Origin: JACKHA01 sp041401985
Lineage (GTDB): Bacteria > Planctomycetota > Phycisphaerae > Phycisphaerales > UBA1924
Assembly (NCBI GenBank): GCA_041401985.1
Contig: JAWKTE010000007.1
Span: forward strand, 134,833 to 198,832
Direction of reading: 5' to 3'
DNA length: 64,000 bases
Both the position numbers and the translations under genes were made by a program. Shown here one piece after another: positions 8,935 to 16,390 of this stretch (within the stretch, counting starts at the first letter, position 1; the number at the start of each line of letters is the position of its first letter). The notes under the pieces were generated by a model that had not been told where the DNA came from, ran no database searches, and saw only the letters and a program-made list of their open reading frames with translations.

Positions 8935-10320
8935 TCAGCCCCAGCGCGTGCCCTTGAGGCTCGGGGCGACGCCCACGCCCAGGACCATCGCCTCGTGGTA
9001 CCCCTCGGATCGTCGCGCGGTCCAGTGCTCGACGAGGTGGGCCACCGCCTCGCGCAGCGGCAGCACCGTGCGCGAGCCGCTCGCTCCCACCCGCAGCCCG
9101 AGGCGATCGAGCGTCTCGAGCGCATCGCGGACGTCGAACTGCACCTCGATCCCGAAGCGGTCGCGCAGGTACTCGCGGGCGGCCTCGGCGATCGCGCCGT
9201 CGTCCTCCGCATCAAGCCCCTTGTCGGCCCTGGCCTGGCACACCCCGTAGCACAGCAGCGCCTCCTTGATCTCCTCCTGCGAGATCAGCGAGACGAGCGT
9301 GTGGATGGCCGCGGCGTTGCTGGCCATGTTCTGGTAGTACAGGTTGCGCGTCCGCTGCGACTCGCGGTGGATCTTCGCGGTGCGGTACCCGAAGAACGAC
9401 TTGATCGCCAGGCCGCCCAGCGGCACGATCAGCAGCCACGCGAGCTTGGTGATGCTCGTCGCAAACAGGCTGACCTGCAGCAGTTTCGCCGCGCTCCCGC
9501 CCACGGCCCCCGCCCCGCCGCCCCACACCTTGATCCGATCGAACCACGACATCCGGATCTCGGCGTGCGGGAGCAGCGCCTCGACGTCGGTGAACGGGAT
9601 CTCGCGGAACATCTTGATGAACACGGTCTGCTCGCCGCGGAGGCGCCCCATGACGGTCAGGCGCCGGTACACGCCGATCTCGCGCTCCTCGCCACGGACC
9701 GGGGCCTTCCATGTGCGGGAGCGGCGCACCGCCGTCGACTTCCCGCGGACCCACAGGTCCAGGTGCTCGATCCGGTCGGGGCGGATGCGGATCTTGATGC
9801 TCGAGTTGCCGGCCTGCTTGACGACCGCCTCCAGGTTCACCGCGTCGAGGCGCTCGAAGTTGGCCTTGTCCAGCAGGTACGCCAGCCAGCAGTGGATCTG
9901 CTCGAACTCGCCGGGGCGAGGGCACGACCCGGGGGGACGCTTGCGAACGTCGATCGTGTCGCGGTCGGGGTTGAACACCTCGTAGCGTTTGGCCAGCGTC
10001 CGCTCCATCGCGGAGGCTTCCTGCTCGATCACGCTCTCGAGCTCCCTTACGAACACGCCCAGCAGGGCGGCGTCCGGGCCGAAGAACGCCACGTCCCGCG
10101 CCATCGCCTCGCCCAGGTCCTCGGCCCGGATCGGGATGAACCGGTCGTCGGGCAGGTGCAGCACCCGCTCTTGCCCCGCCTCGTCGCCCATGTCGGCGGG
10201 GTGTTCGACGGGCACCGCGCGCGTGCCCCGCCCGAACTGGCCGGGCGTGCCGGCTGGGATGGCGCGGGCGTCGTGTTCGCCCGGCCCGCCACCTGCCGTG
10301 TCCACCACCCGGTCCTGCAT
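8935..10320 (-). CDS. DUF3754/TMEM143-like membrane protein
   Basis: A 461-residue protein. The central block RRLTVMGRLRGEQTVFIKMF followed by REIPFTDVEALLPHAEIRMS matches the core of the DUF3754 (TMEM143-like) family. It is followed by two hydrophobic segments (about residues 285-325) and the YYQNMASNAAAIHTL region that also typifies the family. The first 40 residues are low-complexity. Homologues occur in bacteria, plants and mitochondria; no biochemical function is known to me. ATG at 10320 has TAGGAT 6 nt upstream, which suggests a leaderless transcript. It is divergent from the TlpA-like gene, with promoters back to back in a 210-nt gap. Confidence 0.8.
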   Translation of the reverse strand: MQDRVVDTAGGGPGEHDARAIPAGTPGQFGRGTRAVPVEHPADMGDEAGQERVLHLPDDRFIPIRAEDLGEAMARDVAFFGPDAALLGVFVRELESVIEQEASAMERTLAKRYEVFNPDRDTIDVRKRPPGSCPRPGEFEQIHCWLAYLLDKANFERLDAVNLEAVVKQAGNSSIKIRIRPDRIEHLDLWVRGKSTAVRRSRTWKAPVRGEEREIGVYRRLTVMGRLRGEQTVFIKMFREIPFTDVEALLPHAEIRMSWFDRIKVWGGGAGAVGGSAAKLLQVSLFATSITKLAWLLIVPLGGLAIKSFFGYRTAKIHRESQRTRNLYYQNMASNAAAIHTLVSLISQEEIKEALLCYGVCQARADKGLDAEDDGAIAEAAREYLRDRFGIEVQFDVRDALETLDRLGLRVGASGSRTVLPLREAVAHLVEHWTARRSEGYHEAMVLGVGVAPSLKGTRWG

Positions 10321-10326
10321 CGCACG

Positions 10327-10332
10327 ATCCTA
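10327..10332 (-). promoter_or_regulatory. -10-like box TAGGAT before the DUF3754 gene
   Basis: TAGGAT ends 6 nt before the ATG at 10320, with no Shine-Dalgarno sequence between them. This fits a leaderless start. Confidence 0.4.
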
Positions 10333-10450
10333 ACACCGCTCCCGAACAACCCGGCCCCCCGGCCCCGGACCGGGACCCGGAGCCGCGCCGCCCGCCCCCT
10401 CTTTCGGGAACCGGCCCTCGCCCTTTGATTCGGGTTGCCGGACGTGGCTG

Positions 10451-10480
10451 TTGACACGCCCCCGACCAATCGGCGACAAT
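10451..10480 (+). promoter_or_regulatory. Sigma70-type promoter of the TlpA-like gene
   Basis: A perfect -35 TTGACA (10451-10456), an 18-nt spacer and a -10 GACAAT (10475-10480). Transcription would start near 10487, giving a leader of about 44 nt before the ATG at 10531. It is the best consensus-like promoter in the window. Confidence 0.7.
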
Positions 10481-10530
10481 CCCCATTCGCACTCGCTCGG
10501 CGGCCCCCCGCCCGGCACACGGAGACCCCC

Positions 10531-11898
10531 ATGCCAACCCGCCCCCGCACCGTCTGGTCCGTCGCCGCCGTCGCGCTGCTCGCCGGCGCCCCCGCCGCGC
10601 TCGCCCAGGCGACCCGCGACGCCGTCCCGGTCCGCCCGGCCGGCGCCGCCGCCGCCCCCGCGCAGCCGACCGAGACCAGCGCGGTCGACGCGGCGATCAC
10701 CCTCGCCCGGCGGGAGATGTCCGCCGCCTACCAGGCCGGCACGCTCGACGACGCCGAGCGGGCCCGCATCGCCAACCAGGCGGTTGCCTCGCTCCCCATG
10801 GACGAACTCGGCGTCGAGGACTTCACCAAACTCGGTCGGGCCGGCCTGCTCAACGCCTCGCGGGCCGAGTCGTTCGCCCCGGTTGCCATGCGTCTGGGCA
10901 CGCTGAGCCAGGAGGAGTCGATCGAGGGCTTCCGCGCCGCAACGACGCTGTTCAACGCGATGGCCCAGACCGGCGGCGAGGCGATGGCCAGCCGCACCGC
11001 CGCCACGTTCCGTCTCGCCACGCAGCACCCCGCCTTCGGCGAAGCGCTCTCGGGCGGCACCGCCAACGAACTGCTCGGCTCGATCGGGTACATGGACGCC
11101 GCGGTCGTCAAGCCCATCGGCTCCGACCTGGTCGCGGTCGCCGAGGCGATGGACGAGAACACCTCGATGGCCGTCATCGGCCGCGCCGGCGGGCTCATGC
11201 GGGCCATCCACAACGCCGAGGTGCCCAAGGCCGACTCCGAGCGGGCCCGAACCCACCTGATCGAGGTGATCTCCGGCATGGCCCAGCAGGAGGGCGGCGA
11301 GCGCCTCGCCCGTGTGCAGGCCCTGCTCGAGGGCGCGTGGGGGCGTGGCGAACTGCTCGGGCACGCCGCCCCGGCCATCTCTTTCGACTGGTCCAGCGAC
11401 GAGGCCATCACCAGCCTCGGCGACCTCCAGGGCAGCGTCGTGATCGTCGACTTCTGGGCCACGTGGTGCGGCCCGTGCCGCTCGGCGTTCCCGGACGCGC
11501 GCGAACTGGTCGCCCACTACCAGGGCTACCCCGTCCGCCTCATCGGCGTCACCAGCCTCCAGGGCTTCCACATCTCCTCCGACGCGGACGAGCGGGCCCG
11601 CATCGACTGCGCCGGCGACGCCCAGAAGGAATACGGCCTGATGCCCGAGTTCATGGACGAGATGGACATGACCTGGGACGTCGCCTTCTCGCCCACCAAC
11701 GTCTTCAACCCCGAGTTCGGCGTGCAGGGCATCCCCCACCTGGCGATCATCGCGCCCGATGGCACGGTCCGCCACAACGGCCTGAACCCGCACTCCACCC
11801 CGGCCCGCGCCCAGTCCGAACTGATCAACTCCATCCTGGCCGAGTTCAACCTGCCGCACCCGGCGGCGTGGGAGGACGACGAGACCCAGGGCGGCTGA
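10531..11898 (+). CDS. Exported TlpA-like thioredoxin-fold protein
   Basis: A 455-residue protein with a signal peptide (SVAAVALLAGAPAALAQA). A helical N-terminal region of about 270 residues has no recognised domain. The C-terminal thioredoxin fold begins HAAPAISFDW and carries the redox site WCGPC (Cys313, Cys316) in VVIVDFWATWCGPCRSAFPD, with the cis-Pro segment GIPHLAIIAPDG. It is expected to act as a thiol-disulfide oxidoreductase outside the cytoplasm. The long N-terminal part is typical of planctomycete TlpA homologues. A sigma70-like promoter lies 51 nt upstream and a strong terminator 45 nt downstream, so it is a single-gene unit. Confidence 0.88.
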   Translation: MPTRPRTVWSVAAVALLAGAPAALAQATRDAVPVRPAGAAAAPAQPTETSAVDAAITLARREMSAAYQAGTLDDAERARIANQAVASLPMDELGVEDFTKLGRAGLLNASRAESFAPVAMRLGTLSQEESIEGFRAATTLFNAMAQTGGEAMASRTAATFRLATQHPAFGEALSGGTANELLGSIGYMDAAVVKPIGSDLVAVAEAMDENTSMAVIGRAGGLMRAIHNAEVPKADSERARTHLIEVISGMAQQEGGERLARVQALLEGAWGRGELLGHAAPAISFDWSSDEAITSLGDLQGSVVIVDFWATWCGPCRSAFPDARELVAHYQGYPVRLIGVTSLQGFHISSDADERARIDCAGDAQKEYGLMPEFMDEMDMTWDVAFSPTNVFNPEFGVQGIPHLAIIAPDGTVRHNGLNPHSTPARAQSELINSILAEFNLPHPAAWEDDETQGG

Positions 11899-11942
11899 TC
11901 GCCTCGGCCGGTCGATCCGGCCCGAGCATGACGATGTGATCG

Positions 11943-11973
11943 AGCGGCGGGCCCATCCGGGCCCGCCGCTTTC
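11943..11973 (+). terminator. Rho-independent terminator after the TlpA-like gene
   Basis: A 12-bp perfect stem AGCGGCGGGCCC / GGGCCCGCCGCT with loop ATCC, followed by TT. The U-run is short but the stem is very stable. Confidence 0.6.
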
Positions 11974-12025
11974 GTGCGCCGATGCCGCGTCCGGCGATAG
12001 CATGGCGTGACCCTCGGAGCCCTCC

Positions 12026-12889
12026 ATGGCCCTGACCTGCCCCGACTGCGCCGCGATCATCCCGCTCGACGACATCAACGTCGCGGCCGACACCGCCATG
12101 TGCCGCGCTTGCGGCACGATGCACAAGGCTGCCGACCTCGTCCACGACGATGTCAGCGACGCCAAGGCTCTGGAGACGGCGTCTGCTCTCGCCGGTCCGC
12201 AGCCGCCCGGGGTCTGGTGGCGCGACGACGGCCAGACCCTCCGCGTCAAGGCCCGCATCGGCTCGAGGATGCTCGCCGGGGTGTTCAGCGTGTTCGCGCT
12301 GTTCTGGACGCTGGCGGGCGCGTTCGTGATCGTCGATGTGGCGACCGCCGGGCCGCCGGGACCGGCCGCGCACCAGATCCCGGAGATGCGCGACCCCGAC
12401 GGCTTTCCGGAGTCCGATCCGCAGCCCGATCCGCAGTCCGGGCCGCGCGCCGAGTCGCAGGGCGAGCAGCCGGACGAGGGCGGAGGCTTGCCTCTTCCGA
12501 GCAAGCAGGCATCCGCCTGGACGCCCGGCGTCCAGCGCGGGGCCGACATCGCCGACTGGATCATGGCCGGCGTGCTCGCGTGCATCATGCTGTTCTTCTG
12601 GATGCTCACCGCGACCTGCGGCCTGGCCACCGCCACCATCACCATCCGCCCCGACCGCGCCACCCTCGTCAAAGGCCTGTTCCCGCTGCGCATCACCCAC
12701 CGCTTCGACCCGACCCGCGTGACCGGCGTGGTCGAGAAGGTCGACACCAGCACCCGCGTCAACGGGCGCAACCCGACGAAGATCGTGATCCAGGGCGAGG
12801 ACGAGATCGGCTTCGGCGGGTTCATGCCCGACAGCCGCCGCCGCTGGGTGCTCGCGCTGCTGCAGGCGAATCTGGGCCACCGCCGCTGA
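12026..12889 (+). CDS. Zinc-ribbon membrane protein, paralogue 1
   Basis: A 287-residue protein. It begins with a four-cysteine ribbon, CPDC (residues 5-8) and CRAC (about 31-34), expected to bind zinc. Two hydrophobic segments follow (about 84-104 and 177-200), separated by a Pro/Asp/Gln-rich loop. The C-terminal 80 residues are soluble and contain ITIRPDRATLVKGLFPLRIT and end GFMPDSRRRWVLALLQANLG. It is a paralogue of the next gene. The family is unknown to me. TAGCAT (11998-12003) may be its -10 box, and GGAG lies in the leader. The ribbon could sense metal or bind nucleic acid or protein; that is only inference. Confidence 0.75.
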   Translation: MALTCPDCAAIIPLDDINVAADTAMCRACGTMHKAADLVHDDVSDAKALETASALAGPQPPGVWWRDDGQTLRVKARIGSRMLAGVFSVFALFWTLAGAFVIVDVATAGPPGPAAHQIPEMRDPDGFPESDPQPDPQSGPRAESQGEQPDEGGGLPLPSKQASAWTPGVQRGADIADWIMAGVLACIMLFFWMLTATCGLATATITIRPDRATLVKGLFPLRITHRFDPTRVTGVVEKVDTSTRVNGRNPTKIVIQGEDEIGFGGFMPDSRRRWVLALLQANLGHRR

Positions 12890-12945
12890 GCGTGCCCGCC
12901 CCGTCCCGGCTCAGCAACCGCCCGCCCCCAACCGATACTCCATCA

Positions 12946-13911
12946 ATGGCCCCCCGGTGCCCCGATTGCGCGACCCGGATCCGCACGCGCGACGTGGACT
13001 TCGCGCGCGATCAGGCCACCTGCCGCCACTGCCGACGCACGATGGCCTACTCCGCGTTGCCCGGCGTGGGCGACAACGCGGCCCTGCAGCGCGTCATGGG
13101 GCGGCTGGGGGTGCCAGCCGACTCCGACAAGCGAACCGCGGGTCGGTCCGCCGCGCGCTCCCCAGGCCCGTCCCACGCCTCACCGCCACGCCCGTCTCCT
13201 CGCCCGTCTCATCGCCCGCCGCCACCCACGCTCGCCCCGCCAACGCCCGCGCCGAACCCCTATGCCCACCCGAGCGCCGCCCACCCGAGCACGGCCCGCC
13301 AGACGCAAGTCGCCTCCCATGCGCCCGTGCGGGTCGACCCGCTGGCCGGTCCCGCCGGGGTGTGGCACGTCCGCCAGGGCGACAGGGACGAGATCGGCGC
13401 GACCAACCGCTCGGTCGCCGGCGCGCTCGGCTCCACGTTCATCGCCATCTTCTGGTGCTCAATCACGGGTGTGTTCGTTGTCGTCGGCGTCAGGGGTGTG
13501 CTGGGCTCGCTCGGGCTCATGGGCGGCGGCTCGGGCGGGGGGCCGGGGCTCGGGTTCTCGCTGTTCATGCTCCTGTTCGTCACGCCGTTCGTCGCGATCG
13601 GTCTGTGGCTGATCTGGACCGCGCTGCTCTTCATGGGCGGGCGTGAGTTAGTCACGATCCGGGGCGACGCCGTGGAGCACTTCTCGGGCATCGGCCCCAT
13701 CGGGTTCCGCAAACGGGTCGCGGCGTCGGCCGTCACGCGCGTCGTTGAGGACGTCAAGGTGTCCCGCACCAAGAACGGCACGACCACCACCCGCACCGTC
13801 GCGGTCTACACCGACGCCCCCAAGCCCATCAAGTTCGGCGCGTGCCTCAGCGCCGCCCGCCGCGGCTGGATGGTCCGCACGCTCCAGGAAGCACTGATCC
13901 TCAAGGCGTAG
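12946..13911 (+). CDS. Zinc-ribbon membrane protein, paralogue 2
   Basis: A 321-residue protein built like its upstream neighbour: an N-terminal ribbon RCPDCATRIRTRDVDFARDQ with CxxC pairs (CPDC, CRHC), a long Pro/Ala/Ser-rich linker (about residues 55-130), two membrane segments (about 153-178 and 195-225) and a C-terminal domain with ELVTIRGDAVEHFSGIGPIG, ending RRGWMVRTLQEALILKA. The matching ends (RRRWVLALLQ versus RRGWMVRTLQ) show tandem duplication. The start ATG at 12946 is the only one before the ribbon. The spacing of 56 nt to the upstream stop suggests co-transcription. Confidence 0.75.
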   Translation: MAPRCPDCATRIRTRDVDFARDQATCRHCRRTMAYSALPGVGDNAALQRVMGRLGVPADSDKRTAGRSAARSPGPSHASPPRPSPRPSHRPPPPTLAPPTPAPNPYAHPSAAHPSTARQTQVASHAPVRVDPLAGPAGVWHVRQGDRDEIGATNRSVAGALGSTFIAIFWCSITGVFVVVGVRGVLGSLGLMGGGSGGGPGLGFSLFMLLFVTPFVAIGLWLIWTALLFMGGRELVTIRGDAVEHFSGIGPIGFRKRVAASAVTRVVEDVKVSRTKNGTTTTRTVAVYTDAPKPIKFGACLSAARRGWMVRTLQEALILKA

Positions 13912-14017
13912 GCGGGCCATCGGCGGGTCCACGCGGCCCGCCGCCGGGCAGTGCCGAGCAACTCCCGCGGACCTCGATCGGTGCTGCGCCCTCAGCGTCC
14001 ACGGCGTGGTCGATGCC

Positions 14018-15124
14018 CTATCGCCCGGACGTGAACAGCGTCCGCAGCGCGTCGTAGATGTCGTTCCGCCCGCCGACCTTCGCCGAGATGAGCCGCGGCC
14101 CGCGGTCGTCGCGCTCCCCGTCGGGGAACGCGCTCTGCAGCACGTTGATGAAGTTGCCCGAGCCGTACGCCGACGCCACCTGCACGTACCCGAACATGTT
14201 GGACCGCGGCAGCAGCTCGTCCTTGAGCAGCGACACGCACGTGCGGTTGTCGGCCTCGCTCGAGTTATCCCCGTCGGAGAAGTGGAACAGGTAGATGTTC
14301 CACTCCGACGGGCTGTACTCGGAGTCGAGCAGGTCCTTGGCCAGCCCGAACGCCGAGGAGATCCGCGTCCCGCCGTCCTCGCGCAGGCTGAAGAACGTCT
14401 TCTTGTCCACCTCCGCGGCCCGCACATCGTGCACGATGTAGCGGCTCTCGATGCCCTCGTAGTTGCGGCGCAGCCACGTGTCGATCCAGAACGCGCACAG
14501 ACGCACCAGTTCCTTCTGCTCGTCGCCCATCGAGCCCGACACGTCCATCATGTACACGATCACAGCCGCCGACTGCGGCTTCTTGACCTCGTTCCACGAG
14601 CGATACCGCAGGTCGTCCCGCACCGGGATGATCACCGGGTCGTCGGGGTCGTAGTCGCCCATCGCCAGTTGGCGCTTGAGCGCCTCGCGGTACGACCGCT
14701 TGAAGTGGCGCAGCGACGCCGGGCCCGTCGAGCGGATGCCCGAGTACTTGTCGCGGATGGTGGTGACGCGGCTGGCCCCGCGCGGCTCGATCCGCGGCAG
14801 TTGAAGCTCTTCCTTCAGGATGTCGGCCAGCTCCTCGAGGCTCACGTCCACCTCGGTGATGTGGCGACCCTCCTGCTCGCCGCCGGGCGTGTCGGACTTG
14901 CCGACGCCCTGGCCCTCCTCGCCCTCGCCCATGCCCACGCCGCCGGAGTTGTCGCCATAACGGAACGTGGGGATGTCGATGTCGTGCACGGGGATGGAGA
15001 CGAACCGCTTGCCCTCGCGCCCGATGAGTTCGCCGCGCGACAGGAAGCGGCGCAGGTCCTTGCGGATCTTCCCGCGGACGATCTGCCTGAAGCGCTGGCT
15101 GTCCTGCTCGATCTTGTTGACCAT
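14018..15124 (-). CDS. UPF0229 protein (YeaH/YhbH family, DUF444)
   Basis: A 368-residue protein with the family's start NKIEQDSQRFRQIVRGKIR and a C-terminal von Willebrand factor A-like domain containing the MIDAS motif DVSGSMG (about residue 185) and FHFSDGDNSSEAD. In many bacteria this protein is encoded with the kinase PrkA and SpoVR, and the three act together in stationary-phase or spore metabolism. Neither partner is adjacent here, which is unusual. AGGAAGG lies just before the ATG. No coding signal is visible in the 111-nt gap to the next minus-strand gene. Confidence 0.88.
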   Translation of the reverse strand: MVNKIEQDSQRFRQIVRGKIRKDLRRFLSRGELIGREGKRFVSIPVHDIDIPTFRYGDNSGGVGMGEGEEGQGVGKSDTPGGEQEGRHITEVDVSLEELADILKEELQLPRIEPRGASRVTTIRDKYSGIRSTGPASLRHFKRSYREALKRQLAMGDYDPDDPVIIPVRDDLRYRSWNEVKKPQSAAVIVYMMDVSGSMGDEQKELVRLCAFWIDTWLRRNYEGIESRYIVHDVRAAEVDKKTFFSLREDGGTRISSAFGLAKDLLDSEYSPSEWNIYLFHFSDGDNSSEADNRTCVSLLKDELLPRSNMFGYVQVASAYGSGNFINVLQSAFPDGERDDRGPRLISAKVGGRNDIYDALRTLFTSGR

Positions 15125-15235
15125 GGGCGGGCCCTTCCTGGGCGACGCGGATCCCGCGGCCGATGCGCAGGTCCCAGAATCAATACGAACGAACCGTCCG
15201 GGTTGTTTCTTCGGCCATCCGTCCGTCCGGCACCG

Positions 15236-16282
15236 TCATTCGCTCGGGCGATCGGCGTCGATCGCGGCTTCCACCGGTCCCTGGTCGGCAACCGCCCCCG
15301 ATTCTGGGACGTCGTCACCTGCCGCACTCGAATCGCGCGCGACGCGACGCAGCCGACGCGTCACCCACCCGATCCCCACCAGCCCCACCGGCACCGCGAT
15401 CGCCATCTCCACCCCGCGATTCACAAGATCGGCCAGCATCCCCAGCGACGCCGCGTCCGTCGCCCCCTCCGCGGCGCTTTGGGCCCCCTCCGCGATCGCC
15501 GGCGTCGCCCCGGCCCCATACCACGCCGGCAGCGACGCCAACGACAGACCCACCGCCCACTCCCGCAGCCCCAGCCCGTTGCCCGAGAGCGGCACCGCGG
15601 TCGCCGCCTGGCTCACCGCCGCGATCGCGCACGCCTGCTCGAACCCCAGCGTGTGCCCGACCAGGCGGAACATGATCCAGTACCGCGCCACCCACACCAG
15701 CATGTCCACATACCGCAGTAGCAGCGCCGTCGCGATCCGCCACGGCCCGCCCCACGCGCGGCACGCCATCGCCACCAACGCGATCGCAATCCCGACCGCC
15801 CCGATCACCCCGTACTCAAGCGCCGGGTCGCGGGCCCACCGCAGCGCCACGCCCAGCACCGCCAGGATCGCGATCGCCGCTGCCGTCAGCCCCATCGACA
15901 CCGCCAGCAGCCCCATCGACGTCCGCACCGGGATCCCGTTGACCCGCTTGTGGTACGCCACCCGACCGAACATCCCCGGGCGCATCGGCAGGTAGTTCAG
16001 CAGCCACGCCCCACCCACAAGCCACAACATCTCGCCCGGTTTCACCGGCCCGTACCGCGCCGTGATGACCCACAGCGCCAGCGACACCACCGCCCAGTTT
16101 ACCAGCGGCAGCCCCAGCGCCAGCGCCACCATCCACAGCGGCGCCCGCGACAACGCCTCGAACGCGCCCGACAGATCGCCCCGGCGCGCCACCACAACGC
16201 TCACCGCCGCACCCACAAGCAGCAGCCCGACCACGCTCCCGACCACGGCCACCCAGCGCGGCTTGGCGGACGCCTCGCCCAA
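15236..16282 (-). CDS. Flippase-like integral membrane protein (lysylphosphatidylglycerol synthase TM-region type)
   Basis: About 348 residues with eight or so membrane segments. The segment WLLNYLPMRPGMFGRVAYHK and the later ATAVPLSGNGLGLREWAVGL are like the conserved loops of the LPG-synthase membrane region / UPF0104 family, which flips or transports lipid-linked substrates. No C-terminal aminoacyl-transferase domain is present, so it would be a stand-alone flippase-like protein. I chose TTG at 16282 because AGGAG lies 5 nt upstream; a GTG at 16321 is in frame but lacks a ribosome site. The C-terminal 30 residues are acidic and low-complexity. Confidence 0.7.
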   Translation of the reverse strand: MGEASAKPRWVAVVGSVVGLLLVGAAVSVVVARRGDLSGAFEALSRAPLWMVALALGLPLVNWAVVSLALWVITARYGPVKPGEMLWLVGGAWLLNYLPMRPGMFGRVAYHKRVNGIPVRTSMGLLAVSMGLTAAAIAILAVLGVALRWARDPALEYGVIGAVGIAIALVAMACRAWGGPWRIATALLLRYVDMLVWVARYWIMFRLVGHTLGFEQACAIAAVSQAATAVPLSGNGLGLREWAVGLSLASLPAWYGAGATPAIAEGAQSAAEGATDAASLGMLADLVNRGVEMAIAVPVGLVGIGWVTRRLRRVARDSSAAGDDVPESGAVADQGPVEAAIDADRPSE

Positions 16283-16390
16283 CGGAACTCCTCTCGCATC
16301 ACAACGCCAGGTCGATCCCACGCGATCCGAACGCCGTCAACGGCTTCGTCCGGATCAGCGACATCAGCACACGCCGCCGGACCTGCCCGA

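Noticed and set aside
10330..12825. 831-codon minus-strand frame over the TlpA-like and first zinc-ribbon genes
   Set aside because: It spans two well-supported plus-strand genes with a promoter and a terminator; no domain seen.
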